A DNA stretch of 64,000 nucleotides. Origin: Rhodospirillum sp. Its GTDB lineage: Bacteria; Pseudomonadota; Alphaproteobacteria; Dongiales; Dongiaceae. Within the stretch, counting starts at the first letter, position 1. Each line of letters begins with the position of its first letter. Shown here one piece after another: positions 1-8,652 of the stretch. The notes below the pieces were generated by a model. The model did not search any database. It worked only from the letters and a program-made list of their open reading frames with translations, and was not told where the DNA came from. The position numbers and the translations under genes are program-made. The stretch is from positions 372,001 through 436,000 of the forward strand of contig PNKY01000001.1 of NCBI GenBank assembly GCA_013822765.1, given 5' to 3'.

Positions 1-344
1 CGTTCCTGGCGGCGACCGGATCGGGCAACACCGCGCAGCTCGTGCAGCTGCTGGCCAAGGACGCCGTGCTGATCAGCGACGGCGGCGGCAAGGTGAAGGC
101 CGCGCTCAATCCGATCCTCGGCAGCGACCATGTCATTGCTTTCCTGCTGGGCATCCAGAAGAAGGCGCCGTTCCCCGACGGGACGGAATACCGGCCTTCG
201 ATCATCAACGGCTTGCCTGGGTTCCTGATCGTCGCGCCCGACGGCAAGGTCGCCCAGACGCTCTCGTTCGAGATCCAGGACGGCGTGATCCACCGCATCT
301 ACGCCGTGCGCAATCCGGACAAGCTGAAGACCTTGCACGCTTAG
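1..344 (+). CDS. ECF41-type sigma factor, C-terminal part (5' end outside window)
   Basis: The frame is open at the window edge (full codons from base 3) and stops at 342-344, so about 113 residues are visible. They form a SnoaL/NTF2-like domain, not a sigma core. Two short motifs known from the regulatory C-terminal extension of ECF41 sigma factors are present: DGGGK about 20 residues into the visible part and NPDKL near the end. In that family the extension takes the place of an anti-sigma factor and tunes promoter activity. The sigma2 and sigma4 regions must lie upstream of the window. The stop overlaps by 4 bases the stop end of the convergent hydrolase gene. A stand-alone SnoaL-like protein is possible but less likely given both motifs. 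Confidence 0.8.
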   Translation, partial: FLAATGSGNTAQLVQLLAKDAVLISDGGGKVKAALNPILGSDHVIAFLLGIQKKAPFPDGTEYRPSIINGLPGFLIVAPDGKVAQTLSFEIQDGVIHRIYAVRNPDKLKTLHA

Positions 345-1099
345 CGCGCGGCGGTGTCGCTCGGGCAGCCTATCTGGCGCTTGCCTTCGACATAGTCGTC
401 GATCAGCGCGGTGTAGCGTGTTCCATCGAAGCTCGGGAAGTGGCCGCCGTGGACGATGCGCGGCCTCAGCTTGCGCAGGCGCTCCATGGTGTCGAGGTAA
501 GTTGGGATGTGCGAGTGGTAGCACTGGTCCGACAGCGGCCCGTCATAGATCGCATCGCCGGAGAAGAAGATGCCGGTCGAAGCTTCCCATAGTCCGATCG
601 AGCCAGGAGAGTGGCCGGGCAAATGCAGCACCTCGAAGTGCCGGTCGCCGAGATCGACGACGTCGCCCTCGTTCAGCAGCCGGGTCGCCGGCGCCGGCGC
701 GATCCGATAGGCGGCCTGCTCGTAGCCGCCGGGCGGCAAAGCGAGGAACATCTCCTTTGGCGCATAGACGTCGGCAACGGTCGCATGCTGGGTCGGGTTG
801 GCGAGGATGTCGGCCTCGTCCGTATGGATCGCGCGCTCAGGAAACTCGAAGTGGTTGCCGATGTGATCGAAATGCGCGTGGCTGGCGATCGCGAGCAACG
901 GCCGCTCCGCCGTCAGCGCGACCTGCTTGCGCAGGCTCACCACGCCCATGCCGGAATCGATCAGCAGGTCGCGGTCGCGGCCGCGCACGTGCCAGATGTT
1001 GCAGCGGTAGTACGGCTCGATGAACTGCTCGGAGATCAGCGTCACGTCGTCCGACAGGCGCTCGACGTTGTACCAGCTGTCCGGTGTTGCGATCTGCAT
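341..1099 (-). CDS. Metallo-beta-lactamase-fold hydrolase
   Basis: A 252-residue protein with the full metal ligand set of the MBL fold: HAHFDH at residues 74-79, a later His in LPGHSPGS, an Asp in SGDAIYDG and a C-terminal His in HGGHFPSF. It should bind two metal ions, usually zinc, and hydrolyse an ester, thioester or lactone. Substrate is not evident; the class includes glyoxalase II-like enzymes and lactonases. There is no signal peptide, so it is probably cytoplasmic. ECF41 sigma factors usually control one nearby gene for a small enzyme, but this gene is convergent to the sigma gene, so that link is weak here. Confidence 0.85.
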   Translation of the reverse strand: MQIATPDSWYNVERLSDDVTLISEQFIEPYYRCNIWHVRGRDRDLLIDSGMGVVSLRKQVALTAERPLLAIASHAHFDHIGNHFEFPERAIHTDEADILANPTQHATVADVYAPKEMFLALPPGGYEQAAYRIAPAPATRLLNEGDVVDLGDRHFEVLHLPGHSPGSIGLWEASTGIFFSGDAIYDGPLSDQCYHSHIPTYLDTMERLRKLRPRIVHGGHFPSFDGTRYTALIDDYVEGKRQIGCPSDTAAR

Positions 1100-1163
1100 A
1101 CGGTAAGACTAGCGCGCCGGCGTGGCGCTTGCCAACCGCGCGGGGCGCGGGTCAGATGCCGCG

Positions 1164-1703
1164 ATGAGCAAATACAATCGCGTCCTGTTCGTCGATGTCG
1201 AGCTGACCTGCTGGGAGGGTGAGCCGCCCGCGGGCGAGCAATCCGAAGTCATTGCCTTTGGCATCGTCGATCTCAAGACCGACGACCTCAAGATCCGGCG
1301 CGAGCAGCAGTTCCTGGTGCGGCCGCAAGCCTCGGTGATCTCTCCCTTCTGCAGCACGCTGACCGGCATTTTGCCCAAGGAGGCGGAAGCGGCGCCGCAC
1401 CTGCCGGAGGTCGTGCGCACCATCCGCAAGACCTTCGGGCAAAGCGACTGGTGCGCCTGGGGCCGCGACGATGCGCTGATCCAGGAAAGCTGCGAGCGGG
1501 CGGGGGCGGAGCTGCCGTTCCTCGGCGGCTTCCATGATTTCGCCGCCCAGGTGCGGAGCCTGCTGGGGCTGACCTATCGGCTTGGGCTGGATGAGGCGCT
1601 GGAGCGTTTCGGCTTGGATTGGGAAGGCCCGCCCCACGATGCATTGGCCGACGCCCGCAACCTGGCGCGGTTGTTCATGGCGGTCGCGAAGCGGTTGCGC
1701 TGA
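1164..1703 (+). CDS. DEDDh-family 3'-5' exonuclease (ERI-1/KapD-like)
   Basis: A 179-residue exonuclease domain that fills the whole protein. The acidic metal ligands can be followed: D and E in VDVELTCWEG near the N-terminus (exo I), a central Asp in a GRDDALIQE segment (exo II), and HDALADARN near the C-terminus (exo III, His plus Asp). The pattern and size fit the ERI-1/KapD branch of the DnaQ-like superfamily, which trims the 3' ends of RNA or DNA. I chose ATG 1164 because homology-like sequence begins there; an upstream in-frame start at 1122 would add 14 unremarkable residues. Confidence 0.8.
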   Translation: MSKYNRVLFVDVELTCWEGEPPAGEQSEVIAFGIVDLKTDDLKIRREQQFLVRPQASVISPFCSTLTGILPKEAEAAPHLPEVVRTIRKTFGQSDWCAWGRDDALIQESCERAGAELPFLGGFHDFAAQVRSLLGLTYRLGLDEALERFGLDWEGPPHDALADARNLARLFMAVAKRLR

Positions 1704-1827
1704 GTCAGGAATTCCGATCTTAAAGCCATAAAAGAACTATTTTACTTGATGCTGGTTTGAGCCGATCCTGGTCTTGCATCCGATCCCGCGACGAAACGAG
1801 CGGTGAGGGTCAGTTGGAAAGCCAGGA

Positions 1828-3099
1828 ATGAACCGGGATATGCCAGTTGAAAAGATAGATGCGCTGGTTGTTGGCGGTGGCCAGGCAGGCCTCGCCATGA
1901 GCGAGCATCTGAGCAGCTGCGGCGTGCCGCACATGGTTCTCGAGCGGCACCGGATTGCCGAACGCTGGCGTTCGGAACGATGGGATTCTCTGGTTGCGAA
2001 CGGTCCGGCCTGGCACGACCGTTTCCCGGGCATGGAGTTTCCCGATACCGATCCCGATGCCTTCGTCCACAAGGAGCGGGTCGCGGATTATTTTGTCGCC
2101 TACGCAAAGCAGATTGCCGCGCCCGTCCGCTGCGGCGTGGAGGTCAAGGAAGTGCGCCGGAACGTTGGCCGGTCCGGCTTCCGTGTCGAGACCTCGGCGG
2201 GCGTGATCGACGCCAATTACGTCGTGGCCGCCACTGGACCCTTCCAGCGCCCCGTCATCCCCGGCCTTGTTCCCCAACAGGCCGGTGTCATGCAGATCCA
2301 TTCCAACGCCTACCGCAATCCCGGGCAGCTGCGCCAAGGTGCGGTGCTGGTGGTCGGCGCGGGTTCGTCAGGTGTGCAGATCGCCGACGAACTCCAGCGC
2401 GCGGGAAGGCGAGTCTATCTCTCGGTCGGTCCCCATGACCGTCCGCCGCGCGCCTATCGCGGACGTGACTTCGTCTGGTGGCTGGGCGTTCTCGGCAAAT
2501 GGGATGGCGAGGCCAAGAACCCTGGCAAGGGACATGTCACGATCTCGGTGAGCGGCGCCCGCGGTGGCCAAACGGTCGACTTCCGGCGTCTCGCTGCGGA
2601 GGGGATGACGCTGGTTGGCCAGACGGAATCCTTCAAGGACGGTGTGGTGACCTTTGCGCAGGATCTTGCGGCCAATATCGCGCAGGGCGACGCGAACTAC
2701 CTCTCGGTGCTGGATGAAGCCGACGCCTTTGTCGCGCGCAATGGCCTCGATCTCCCGCTGGAGCCGGAGGCCCGCAAGATCGGCCCGGACCCGCAATGCA
2801 TGACCGATCCCATTCGGACAGTGAATCTGGCCGAGGCCGGAATCACCTCGATCATCTGGGCAACCGGCTTCACTGTTGATTTCAGCTGGTTGAAAGTCGA
2901 CGCGCTCGACGAAGCGGGCAAGCCGAAGCATCGGCGCGGCATTTCGACAGAACCCGGAATCTATTTCCTCGGATTGCCATTGCAATCGGGGCGGGGCTCC
3001 TCCTTCATCTGGGGCGTCTGGCACGACGCCAAGTTCCTGGCGGACCATATCGTCACGCAACACAAGTATCTCGAGTACAAGTCCCCTACGCGACGCTGA
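1828..3099 (+). CDS. Flavin-dependent monooxygenase (CzcO/FMO-like)
   Basis: A 423-residue two-dinucleotide-binding flavoprotein. The FAD site is GGGQAG at residues 16-21. A second Rossmann motif, VVGAGSSG, binds NADPH. Just before it lies QIHSNAYRNP, a degenerate form of the FMO fingerprint (FxGxxxHxxxY). A further ATG at 1840 would drop four residues and is an alternative start. Such enzymes oxygenate N, S or carbonyl groups of small organic molecules. It heads a co-directional run with RidA and DUF1028 genes, which suggests work on nitrogen compounds, but the substrate cannot be read from sequence. The upstream 124-base gap is AT-rich and may hold the promoter. Confidence 0.8.
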   Translation: MNRDMPVEKIDALVVGGGQAGLAMSEHLSSCGVPHMVLERHRIAERWRSERWDSLVANGPAWHDRFPGMEFPDTDPDAFVHKERVADYFVAYAKQIAAPVRCGVEVKEVRRNVGRSGFRVETSAGVIDANYVVAATGPFQRPVIPGLVPQQAGVMQIHSNAYRNPGQLRQGAVLVVGAGSSGVQIADELQRAGRRVYLSVGPHDRPPRAYRGRDFVWWLGVLGKWDGEAKNPGKGHVTISVSGARGGQTVDFRRLAAEGMTLVGQTESFKDGVVTFAQDLAANIAQGDANYLSVLDEADAFVARNGLDLPLEPEARKIGPDPQCMTDPIRTVNLAEAGITSIIWATGFTVDFSWLKVDALDEAGKPKHRRGISTEPGIYFLGLPLQSGRGSSFIWGVWHDAKFLADHIVTQHKYLEYKSPTRR

Positions 3100-3136
3100 A
3101 CAGTTCGGTCCTGATGACTAACAAACGGGAAGCCTG

Positions 3137-3577
3137 ATGGCCCATACACGCATCCGCAAGTTCAACACCAAGGACACCTATCCGGAACAGAAGCTCGACA
3201 ACGATTTGTGCCAGGCGGTGGTGGCGGGGAACATCGTGTTCCTGCGCGGGCAGATCGCGCAGGATCTCGACACGCGTGAATCGCTGCATATCGGCAATGC
3301 CGGCAAGCAGGCGGATAAGGCGATGGCGAACATCGCCATGCTGCTGGAGGAATCGGGCAGCGAGCTCAGCCACATCACTAAGATCGTGATCTACCTGACC
3401 GACATCCGCTATCGCGAGGCGGTCTACCGGGCGATGGGCAAGTGGCTGAAGGGCGTGTTCCCGGTTTCGACCGGCCTGGTGGTACAGGCGCTGGCGCGGC
3501 CGGAATGGGTGGTCGAGATCGATGCCACCGCCGTCATCCCGGAAGGCTACAAGCCGAAAAAGAGAGCGAAGAAATGA
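3137..3577 (+). CDS. RidA family enamine/imine deaminase
   Basis: A 146-residue protein of the RidA/YjgF/UK114 family, which forms trimers and hydrolyses reactive enamine or imine intermediates to ketones and ammonia. Family features are visible: an N-terminal strand pair (VAGNIVFLRGQIAQDL), a central helix, the strand KIVIYLTDIRYREAVYRAMG, and ALARPEWVVEIDATAVIP at the end, where the Arg sits close to the usual catalytic Arg and the VEI(D/E)A segment is diagnostic. The C-terminus ends in a basic tail. Its stop shares the ATGA overlap with the following DUF1028 gene, so the two are translationally coupled. Confidence 0.88.
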   Translation: MAHTRIRKFNTKDTYPEQKLDNDLCQAVVAGNIVFLRGQIAQDLDTRESLHIGNAGKQADKAMANIAMLLEESGSELSHITKIVIYLTDIRYREAVYRAMGKWLKGVFPVSTGLVVQALARPEWVVEIDATAVIPEGYKPKKRAKK

Positions 3578-4248
3578 CCTTTTCCATCGCGGCGCGCTGC
3601 GTCGACACCGGGATGTTCGGCATCGCGGTGTCGTCGTCGTCGCCGGCGGTCGCTGCCCGCTGCGCCCATGCGCGCGCGGGCGTCGGCGCGTTCGGCACGC
3701 AGAACATCACCGATCCACGGCTTGGGCCGCAGGGCCTCGATCTGATGGCCAACGGTGCAAGCGCGGAACAGGCGATCGACACGCTGAAGCAGAGCGCGCC
3801 GCATATCGCGTTCCGGCAGCTGATCGCGGTCGATGCCAACGGCAAGGCCGCGGCGCACTCGGGCGACCACACGCTCGGAACGCACTCCACCGCGCAGGCG
3901 CTGAACGTGGTTGCCGCCGGCAACCTGCTGCGGGACGAGGAGATACCGGCCAAGATGGTGGCCGCGTTCCAGCGTGCGCAGGGCCATCTTGCAGAACGGC
4001 TGCTGACGGCGATGGAGGCAGCGATTGCTGCCGGCGGCGAAGAGGGACCGGTGCACTCCGCCGGCCTGCTGATCGTGCGCGAGGTGTCCTGGCCGGTCGC
4101 CGATCTGCGCGTCGACTGGTCCGATGGCGATCCGATTGCCGAGCTTCGGAAACTGTGGGTTCTCTATAAGCCCCAACTGGAAGCCTACGTCACCCGTGCC
4201 CTCAATCCGACGGCCGCCCCCACCTTCGGTGTGCCGGGGGACAAGTGA
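3574..4248 (+). CDS. DUF1028 family protein (Ntn-hydrolase-like fold)
   Basis: A 224-residue DUF1028 protein. It begins MTFSIAARCVDTGMFGIAVSSSSPAVAARC, split here as MTFSIAARC and GIAVSSSSPAVAARC, the typical start of this family with an alternating strand rich in Ser, and continues with GVGAFGTQN and LGPQGLDLMANG. DUF1028 has an Ntn-hydrolase-like fold and is often next to RidA genes or peptidases; its reaction is not established. The start ATG overlaps the ridA stop (ATGA), which fixes the start well. The next gene, a broken LysR regulator, begins 9 bases downstream. Confidence 0.85.
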   Translation: MTFSIAARCVDTGMFGIAVSSSSPAVAARCAHARAGVGAFGTQNITDPRLGPQGLDLMANGASAEQAIDTLKQSAPHIAFRQLIAVDANGKAAAHSGDHTLGTHSTAQALNVVAAGNLLRDEEIPAKMVAAFQRAQGHLAERLLTAMEAAIAAGGEEGPVHSAGLLIVREVSWPVADLRVDWSDGDPIAELRKLWVLYKPQLEAYVTRALNPTAAPTFGVPGDK

Positions 4249-4257
4249 CGTGCGCTG

Positions 4258-5186
4258 ATGCGCTTCACCCTGCGTCACCTGCAGTATTTCGTCGCCGCGG
4301 CCGAGGTGAGCTCGATCGCGGCGGCGTCGCAGCGCATTGCGGTGTCGCCGCCCTCGATCTCCGCCGCCATCGCGCATCTGGAGAAGGAGCTGGGGCTGCA
4401 GCTGTTCATCCGGCATCACGCGCAAGGGCTCTCGCTGACGCCAGCGGCCGGCAGATGCTGCGCGAGGCCAAGGCCTTGCTGGCGCAGGCGGATGCACTCT
4501 ACGCCTCGGCACGCGACCTGACCGAGCAGGCGCGCGGACCGCTCAATGTCGGGTGCCTGGTGACGCTGGCGCCGATCATCCTGCCGGAGCTATGCCACGC
4601 CTTTCAGCAGCGCTTCCCCTCCGTGCTGGTCTCGATCCATGAAGGCGACCAGGAACGCCTGATCGACCGCCTGCGGCGCGGCGAGATCGACATCCTGCTG
4701 ACCTACGATCTGCAGGTGCCGGAAGACGTGAACTTCGAAGCGCTGGCCCAGCTGCCGCCCTATGCCCTGCTGTGGCCGGAGCACAAGCTGGCGCAGCGGC
4801 GCTCCTTGTCCCTGCACGACCTGGCGCCAGAGCCGCTGATCCTGCTCGATCTGCCGCTCAGCCGCGAGTATTTCCTGTCGCTGTTCTTCCAGGAAGGCCT
4901 GACGCCGCAAATCGCCGCGCGCTCGACCCATCCCGATGTCATCCGCACCATGGTCGCGAACCAGTACGGCTATGCGCTGTTCAATGCGCGGCCGCGCAAC
5001 GACGCGGCGCTGGACGGCAAGCCGCTGCAGGTGGTGCCGCTGAAGGGACCGTACCATCCGATGAGCCTGGGGCTGGCCTCGCTCCGTCAGTCGGGCAGGC
5101 CGCGCGCGCTCATCGAGTTCGAGGAACATTGCCGGGTCGCGATCAACCAGCGCGGCATCCCCGGCCTCATCATTCAATCCAAGTAG
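4258..5186 (+). pseudogene. LysR-family regulator with a single-base frameshift
   Basis: The N-terminal 60 or so residues (MRFTLRHLQYFVAAAEVSS onward) are a normal LysR winged helix-turn-helix read from ATG 4258. The substrate-binding domain (GRQMLREAKALL through the C-terminus at 5186) is read in a different frame. The switch falls at about 4446-4448, where CCAGCGGCCGGCAG stands in place of the expected CCAGCGGGCCGGCAG. One missing G in a short G run restores LSLTPAGRQML, the normal hinge. Either the gene is recently broken or the base was lost in sequencing. If intact it would most likely control the neighbouring amine-metabolism genes. It would be about 309 residues, normal for LysR. Confidence 0.85.
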
Positions 5187-5197
5187 AAGGTGCCGTC

Positions 5198-7270
5198 ATG
5201 GCGCGCGATCCACGTTACGACATTCTGTTCGAGCCGGTGAAGATCGGCCCCAAGGTCGCGAAGAACCGCTTCTACCAGGTGCCGCATTGCAATGGCGGCG
5301 GCTATCGCGATCCTTCGGCCAACGCCGAGATGCGGCGCGTGAAGGCGACCGGCGGCTGGGCCGTGCTGTGCACCGAGCAGGCGGAGATTCATCACAGCTC
5401 GGAGATCACGCCCTTCATCGAACTGCGCCTGTGGGACGATGCGGACATGCCGATGCTGGCGCGGATCGCCGACGCGATCCACGAGGGCGGCGCGCTGGCG
5501 GGGATCGAGCTGTGCTACAACGGCATGAACGGTCCCAACCTCTATTCGCGGGAGACACCACTGGGGCCGATGAACCTGCCGATCCTCACCTTCACCAACG
5601 ATCCGGTGCAGGCGCGGGCGATGGATCGCGAGGATATCCGCAACCTGCGGCGCTGGCACCGCGCGGCCGCGGTGCGCGCCAAGCAGGCCGGCTTCGACCT
5701 GATCTATGTCTACGGTGCGCATGGCTTCGGCACGGCGCAGCATTTCCTCTCTCGCCGCATCAACCAACGCACCGACGAATATGGTGGGTCGCTGGAGAAC
5801 CGCGCGCGCCTGCTCAAGGAGCTGATCGAGGACACCAAGGATGCGGTCGGCGATAGCTGCGCCGTACCGGTGCGCATCCTGGTGGATGAGATGCTGGGCG
5901 ACGGCGGCATTACCAACGCGGAGATCCGCGACGTTATCGGCATGCTGGCCGAGCTGCCGGATTTGTGGGACCTGGCTCACGGTTCCTGGGACTACTGCTC
6001 CGGCACCTCGCGCTTCGCGGAGGAAGGCCACCTCGAAAGCTACATCAAGGGCATCAAGGCGCTGACCAGCAAGCCGGTGGTGGCGGTCGGTCGCTTCACC
6101 TCGCCGGACGCGATGGTGCGGCAGGTAAAGTCGGGCATCCTCGACCTGATCGGCGCAGCGCGGCCGTCGATCGCCGATCCGTTCATCCCGAACAAGATCG
6201 ACGAGGGGCGGCTCGACGATATCCGCGAATGCATTGGCTGCAACATCTGCGTCACCGGCGACATGACCGGCGCTTTGTCGCGCTGCACCCAGAACCCAAC
6301 CTTCATGGAGGAGTGGCGCAAGGGTTGGCACCCCGAGATCATGCGCGCGAAGGAGAGCGATACGCGCGTGCTGGTGGTCGGCGCCGGGCCGGCAGGCCTG
6401 TCGGCGGCGCGCGGCGTCGGCCTGCGCGGTTACGAGGTGGCGCTGGCGGAAGCTGGAACAGAGTTGGGTGGCCGCGTCGCCAAGGAATGTCGTCTGCCGG
6501 GCCTTTCCGCCTGGGGCCGAGTGAGGGACTACCGCGTCGGCCAGATTCAGAAGATGCCGAATGTGCAGGTCTATCTGGATTCGAATCTTTCCGCCGACGA
6601 GGTGCTGGAATTCGGTTTCGGCCATGTCGCGATCGCGACCGGTTCGGAATGGCGGCGCGACGGCGTGGCGCGCTTCCAGACCCAGCCCATCGCGATCGAT
6701 CCCGCGATGCCGATCTTCACGCCGGACGATCTGATGGCCGGCAAGCTGCCGACGGGCGACGTGCTGCTATACGACGACGACCACTACTATATGGGCGGCG
6801 TGCTGGCGGAGTTGCTGATCAAGAACGGCAACACGGTGCGGTTCGTCACGCCGTCCATCCGCGTCTCGGACTGGAGCTACAACACGCTGGAACAGGCTTT
6901 CATCCAGAAGCGCCTGATCGAGCTGGGCGTCGAGATCCATGTCACGCGCGGCCTCATGCAGGTGGCGCGCGATCATGCTGTGGTTGCGTGTACCTATTCG
7001 TACCGAATGTCGCGGATCGCCTGCGACGCGGTCGTGATGGCGGTGGCGCGATCGCCCAACGATGAGCTCTACCTCGACCTCAAGGCGCGGCAGGCGGACT
7101 GGCGTGACGCAGGCATCAGCAGCGTCACGCTGATCGGCGATGCCAACGCGCCGGCGCCGATTGCCTGGGCCACCTATGCCGGCCATCGCTATGCCGAAGA
7201 GCTGGATGCGCCCGACATCGGCGATGCCGTGCCGTTCCGGCGCGAACTGGCGGCCCTCAGCGCGCGGTGA
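5198..7270 (+). CDS. Trimethylamine-dehydrogenase family flavoprotein, histamine-dehydrogenase-like
   Basis: A 690-residue enzyme with the three-domain TMADH layout: an Old-Yellow-type FMN barrel (1-330), a 4Fe-4S motif CIGCNIC at 345-351 followed by Cys in RCTQN, then two Rossmann segments beginning at LVVGAGPAGLSAARG. Cys31 in NRFYQVPHC matches the Cys that carries covalent FMN in TMADH. YGAHGFG matches the catalytic Tyr/His region. Where TMADH has an aromatic bowl, this protein has Gln61 (for Tyr60) and Asp355 (for Trp355), while Trp257 probably keeps the third position. From memory, Gln plus Asp is the histamine dehydrogenase pattern; dimethylamine dehydrogenase has the Gln. It should oxidatively deaminate an amine and pass electrons to an ETF-like acceptor. 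Start ATG 5198 has a GAAGG site 7 bases upstream. Confidence 0.88.
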   Translation: MARDPRYDILFEPVKIGPKVAKNRFYQVPHCNGGGYRDPSANAEMRRVKATGGWAVLCTEQAEIHHSSEITPFIELRLWDDADMPMLARIADAIHEGGALAGIELCYNGMNGPNLYSRETPLGPMNLPILTFTNDPVQARAMDREDIRNLRRWHRAAAVRAKQAGFDLIYVYGAHGFGTAQHFLSRRINQRTDEYGGSLENRARLLKELIEDTKDAVGDSCAVPVRILVDEMLGDGGITNAEIRDVIGMLAELPDLWDLAHGSWDYCSGTSRFAEEGHLESYIKGIKALTSKPVVAVGRFTSPDAMVRQVKSGILDLIGAARPSIADPFIPNKIDEGRLDDIRECIGCNICVTGDMTGALSRCTQNPTFMEEWRKGWHPEIMRAKESDTRVLVVGAGPAGLSAARGVGLRGYEVALAEAGTELGGRVAKECRLPGLSAWGRVRDYRVGQIQKMPNVQVYLDSNLSADEVLEFGFGHVAIATGSEWRRDGVARFQTQPIAIDPAMPIFTPDDLMAGKLPTGDVLLYDDDHYYMGGVLAELLIKNGNTVRFVTPSIRVSDWSYNTLEQAFIQKRLIELGVEIHVTRGLMQVARDHAVVACTYSYRMSRIACDAVVMAVARSPNDELYLDLKARQADWRDAGISSVTLIGDANAPAPIAWATYAGHRYAEELDAPDIGDAVPFRRELAALSAR

Positions 7271-7390
7271 GCGACGGCAGGCTCTTGTCTTTGCAGGGTC
7301 TCCACCTTTAAATGGCCAAGGGATCGGGGGATGGTAGCGCTGCAGCGCACCCCCATCTGACGGTTATTGTTCAGCGCTCGAGGGATGACG

Positions 7391-8632
7391 ATGCGCAGAC
7401 TTTTCGATCGGCCGCGTGACGCGGCTGTTGCAGCAGACGGCGGGACCGACAGCCCGGTCTCGGGTCTTTGGATGCGGACCCTGGCCGGCGCAGTCCGGCA
7501 CTTGGCAGTGGGTCAGCTGACCCTGATCGGACCGGACGGCGGAAGGGAGACGTTCGCCGCCGCCAAGCCAGGCCCGCACGCGACCTTGCAGGTTAAGCGG
7601 GACCGTGCAGTCCGCCGGCTGATCACCGGCGGTGACGTCGGATTCGCCGAATCCTACCTGGCGGGTGATTGGGACAGCCCCGATCTGGCCGCGTTGATCG
7701 AACTGGCGGCGCGCAACGAGGCCGCCTTGACCGAGGCCCTGCGCGGCTTCGCGGTCGTGCGCGCCTGGCATCGCGTGCGGCACCTGCTGCGGCCCAACTC
7801 GCGTTCTGGCTCGCGCCGCAACATCGCGGACCACTACGACCTGGGCAACGACTTCTACCGGCTGTGGCTGGACCCGACGATGACCTATTCGTCGGCGATC
7901 TTCGCCGAGCCGCACCAGGGCTTGTCGGACGGTCAGCTCGCGAAATATCGCCGCATGGCGGAGAGTCTGGATCTGAAGCCTGGCCACAAGGTGCTGGAAA
8001 TCGGCTGCGGCTGGGGCGGCTTCGCGGAATTCGCCGCCACGCAATACGGCTGCCATGTGACCGGCATCACCCTATCGCAGGAGCAGCAGCGCTTTGCCGA
8101 GCAGCGGGTTGCGCGCGCCGGCCTCGGGGACAAGGTCGCGATCGCGCTCACCGACTATCGCGATGTGACCGGCGCGTTCGATCGGATCGCCTCGATCGAG
8201 ATGTTCGAAGCGGTCGGCGAGGCGCATTGGCAGACCTTTTTCAACAAGGTGCGCGACCTGCTAGCGCCCGGCGGCTTGGCCGCCCTGCAGGTGATCCTGA
8301 TCGATGAGGCGCGCTTCGATCTCTACCGGCGCAGCGCCGATTTCATCCAGCGCTACGTGTTCCCTGGCGGGATGCTCCCCTCGCTGGGTGCGTTCGCGCG
8401 CGCGGCGGAATCGGCGCGGTTGAAGGTCGACGAGACCTTCCATTTCGGGCTCGACTACGCGCGCACCTTGTCGCTGTGGCAAAGGGAGTTCCAGCAGGCA
8501 TGGCCACGGGTCGCCGGCCTCGGCTTCGACACGCGCTTCAAGCGGCTGTGGGAGTACTACCTCGCCTACTGCGAGGGCGGCTTCCGCGCCGGCAGCATTG
8601 ATGTCGCGCAGGTTCGCCTGGTGAAGCCCTAG
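7391..8632 (+). CDS. cfa: Cyclopropane-fatty-acyl-phospholipid synthase family methyltransferase
   Basis: A 413-residue SAM-dependent methyltransferase of the Cfa/CmaA family. The SAM site is VLEIGCGWGG from residue 201. Other family hallmarks are NIADHYDLGNDFYRLWLDP before it, MTYSSAIF, and RIASIEMFEAVGEAHW after it. The C-terminal part contains FIQRYVFPGGMLPS and WQREFQ. The reaction adds a methylene bridge to unsaturated acyl chains of membrane phospholipids. I chose ATG 7391 since GAGGG lies 6 bases upstream; ATG 7385 and TTG 7367 are in frame but poorly spaced. It is convergent with the DUF6134 gene and only 20 bases separate them. Confidence 0.88.
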   Translation: MRRLFDRPRDAAVAADGGTDSPVSGLWMRTLAGAVRHLAVGQLTLIGPDGGRETFAAAKPGPHATLQVKRDRAVRRLITGGDVGFAESYLAGDWDSPDLAALIELAARNEAALTEALRGFAVVRAWHRVRHLLRPNSRSGSRRNIADHYDLGNDFYRLWLDPTMTYSSAIFAEPHQGLSDGQLAKYRRMAESLDLKPGHKVLEIGCGWGGFAEFAATQYGCHVTGITLSQEQQRFAEQRVARAGLGDKVAIALTDYRDVTGAFDRIASIEMFEAVGEAHWQTFFNKVRDLLAPGGLAALQVILIDEARFDLYRRSADFIQRYVFPGGMLPSLGAFARAAESARLKVDETFHFGLDYARTLSLWQREFQQAWPRVAGLGFDTRFKRLWEYYLAYCEGGFRAGSIDVAQVRLVKP

Positions 8633-8652
8633 CGTGGTGAGACGCGGCTGGA

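Noticed and set aside
4772..5197. N-terminal extension of the amine dehydrogenase
   Set aside because: It overlaps the LysR effector domain in another frame and the family N-terminus begins at 5198 with a good ribosome site.
7337..7348. Palindrome GCGCTGCAGCGC upstream of cfa
   Set aside because: Short, GC-rich and common by chance at this base composition; no associated regulator.
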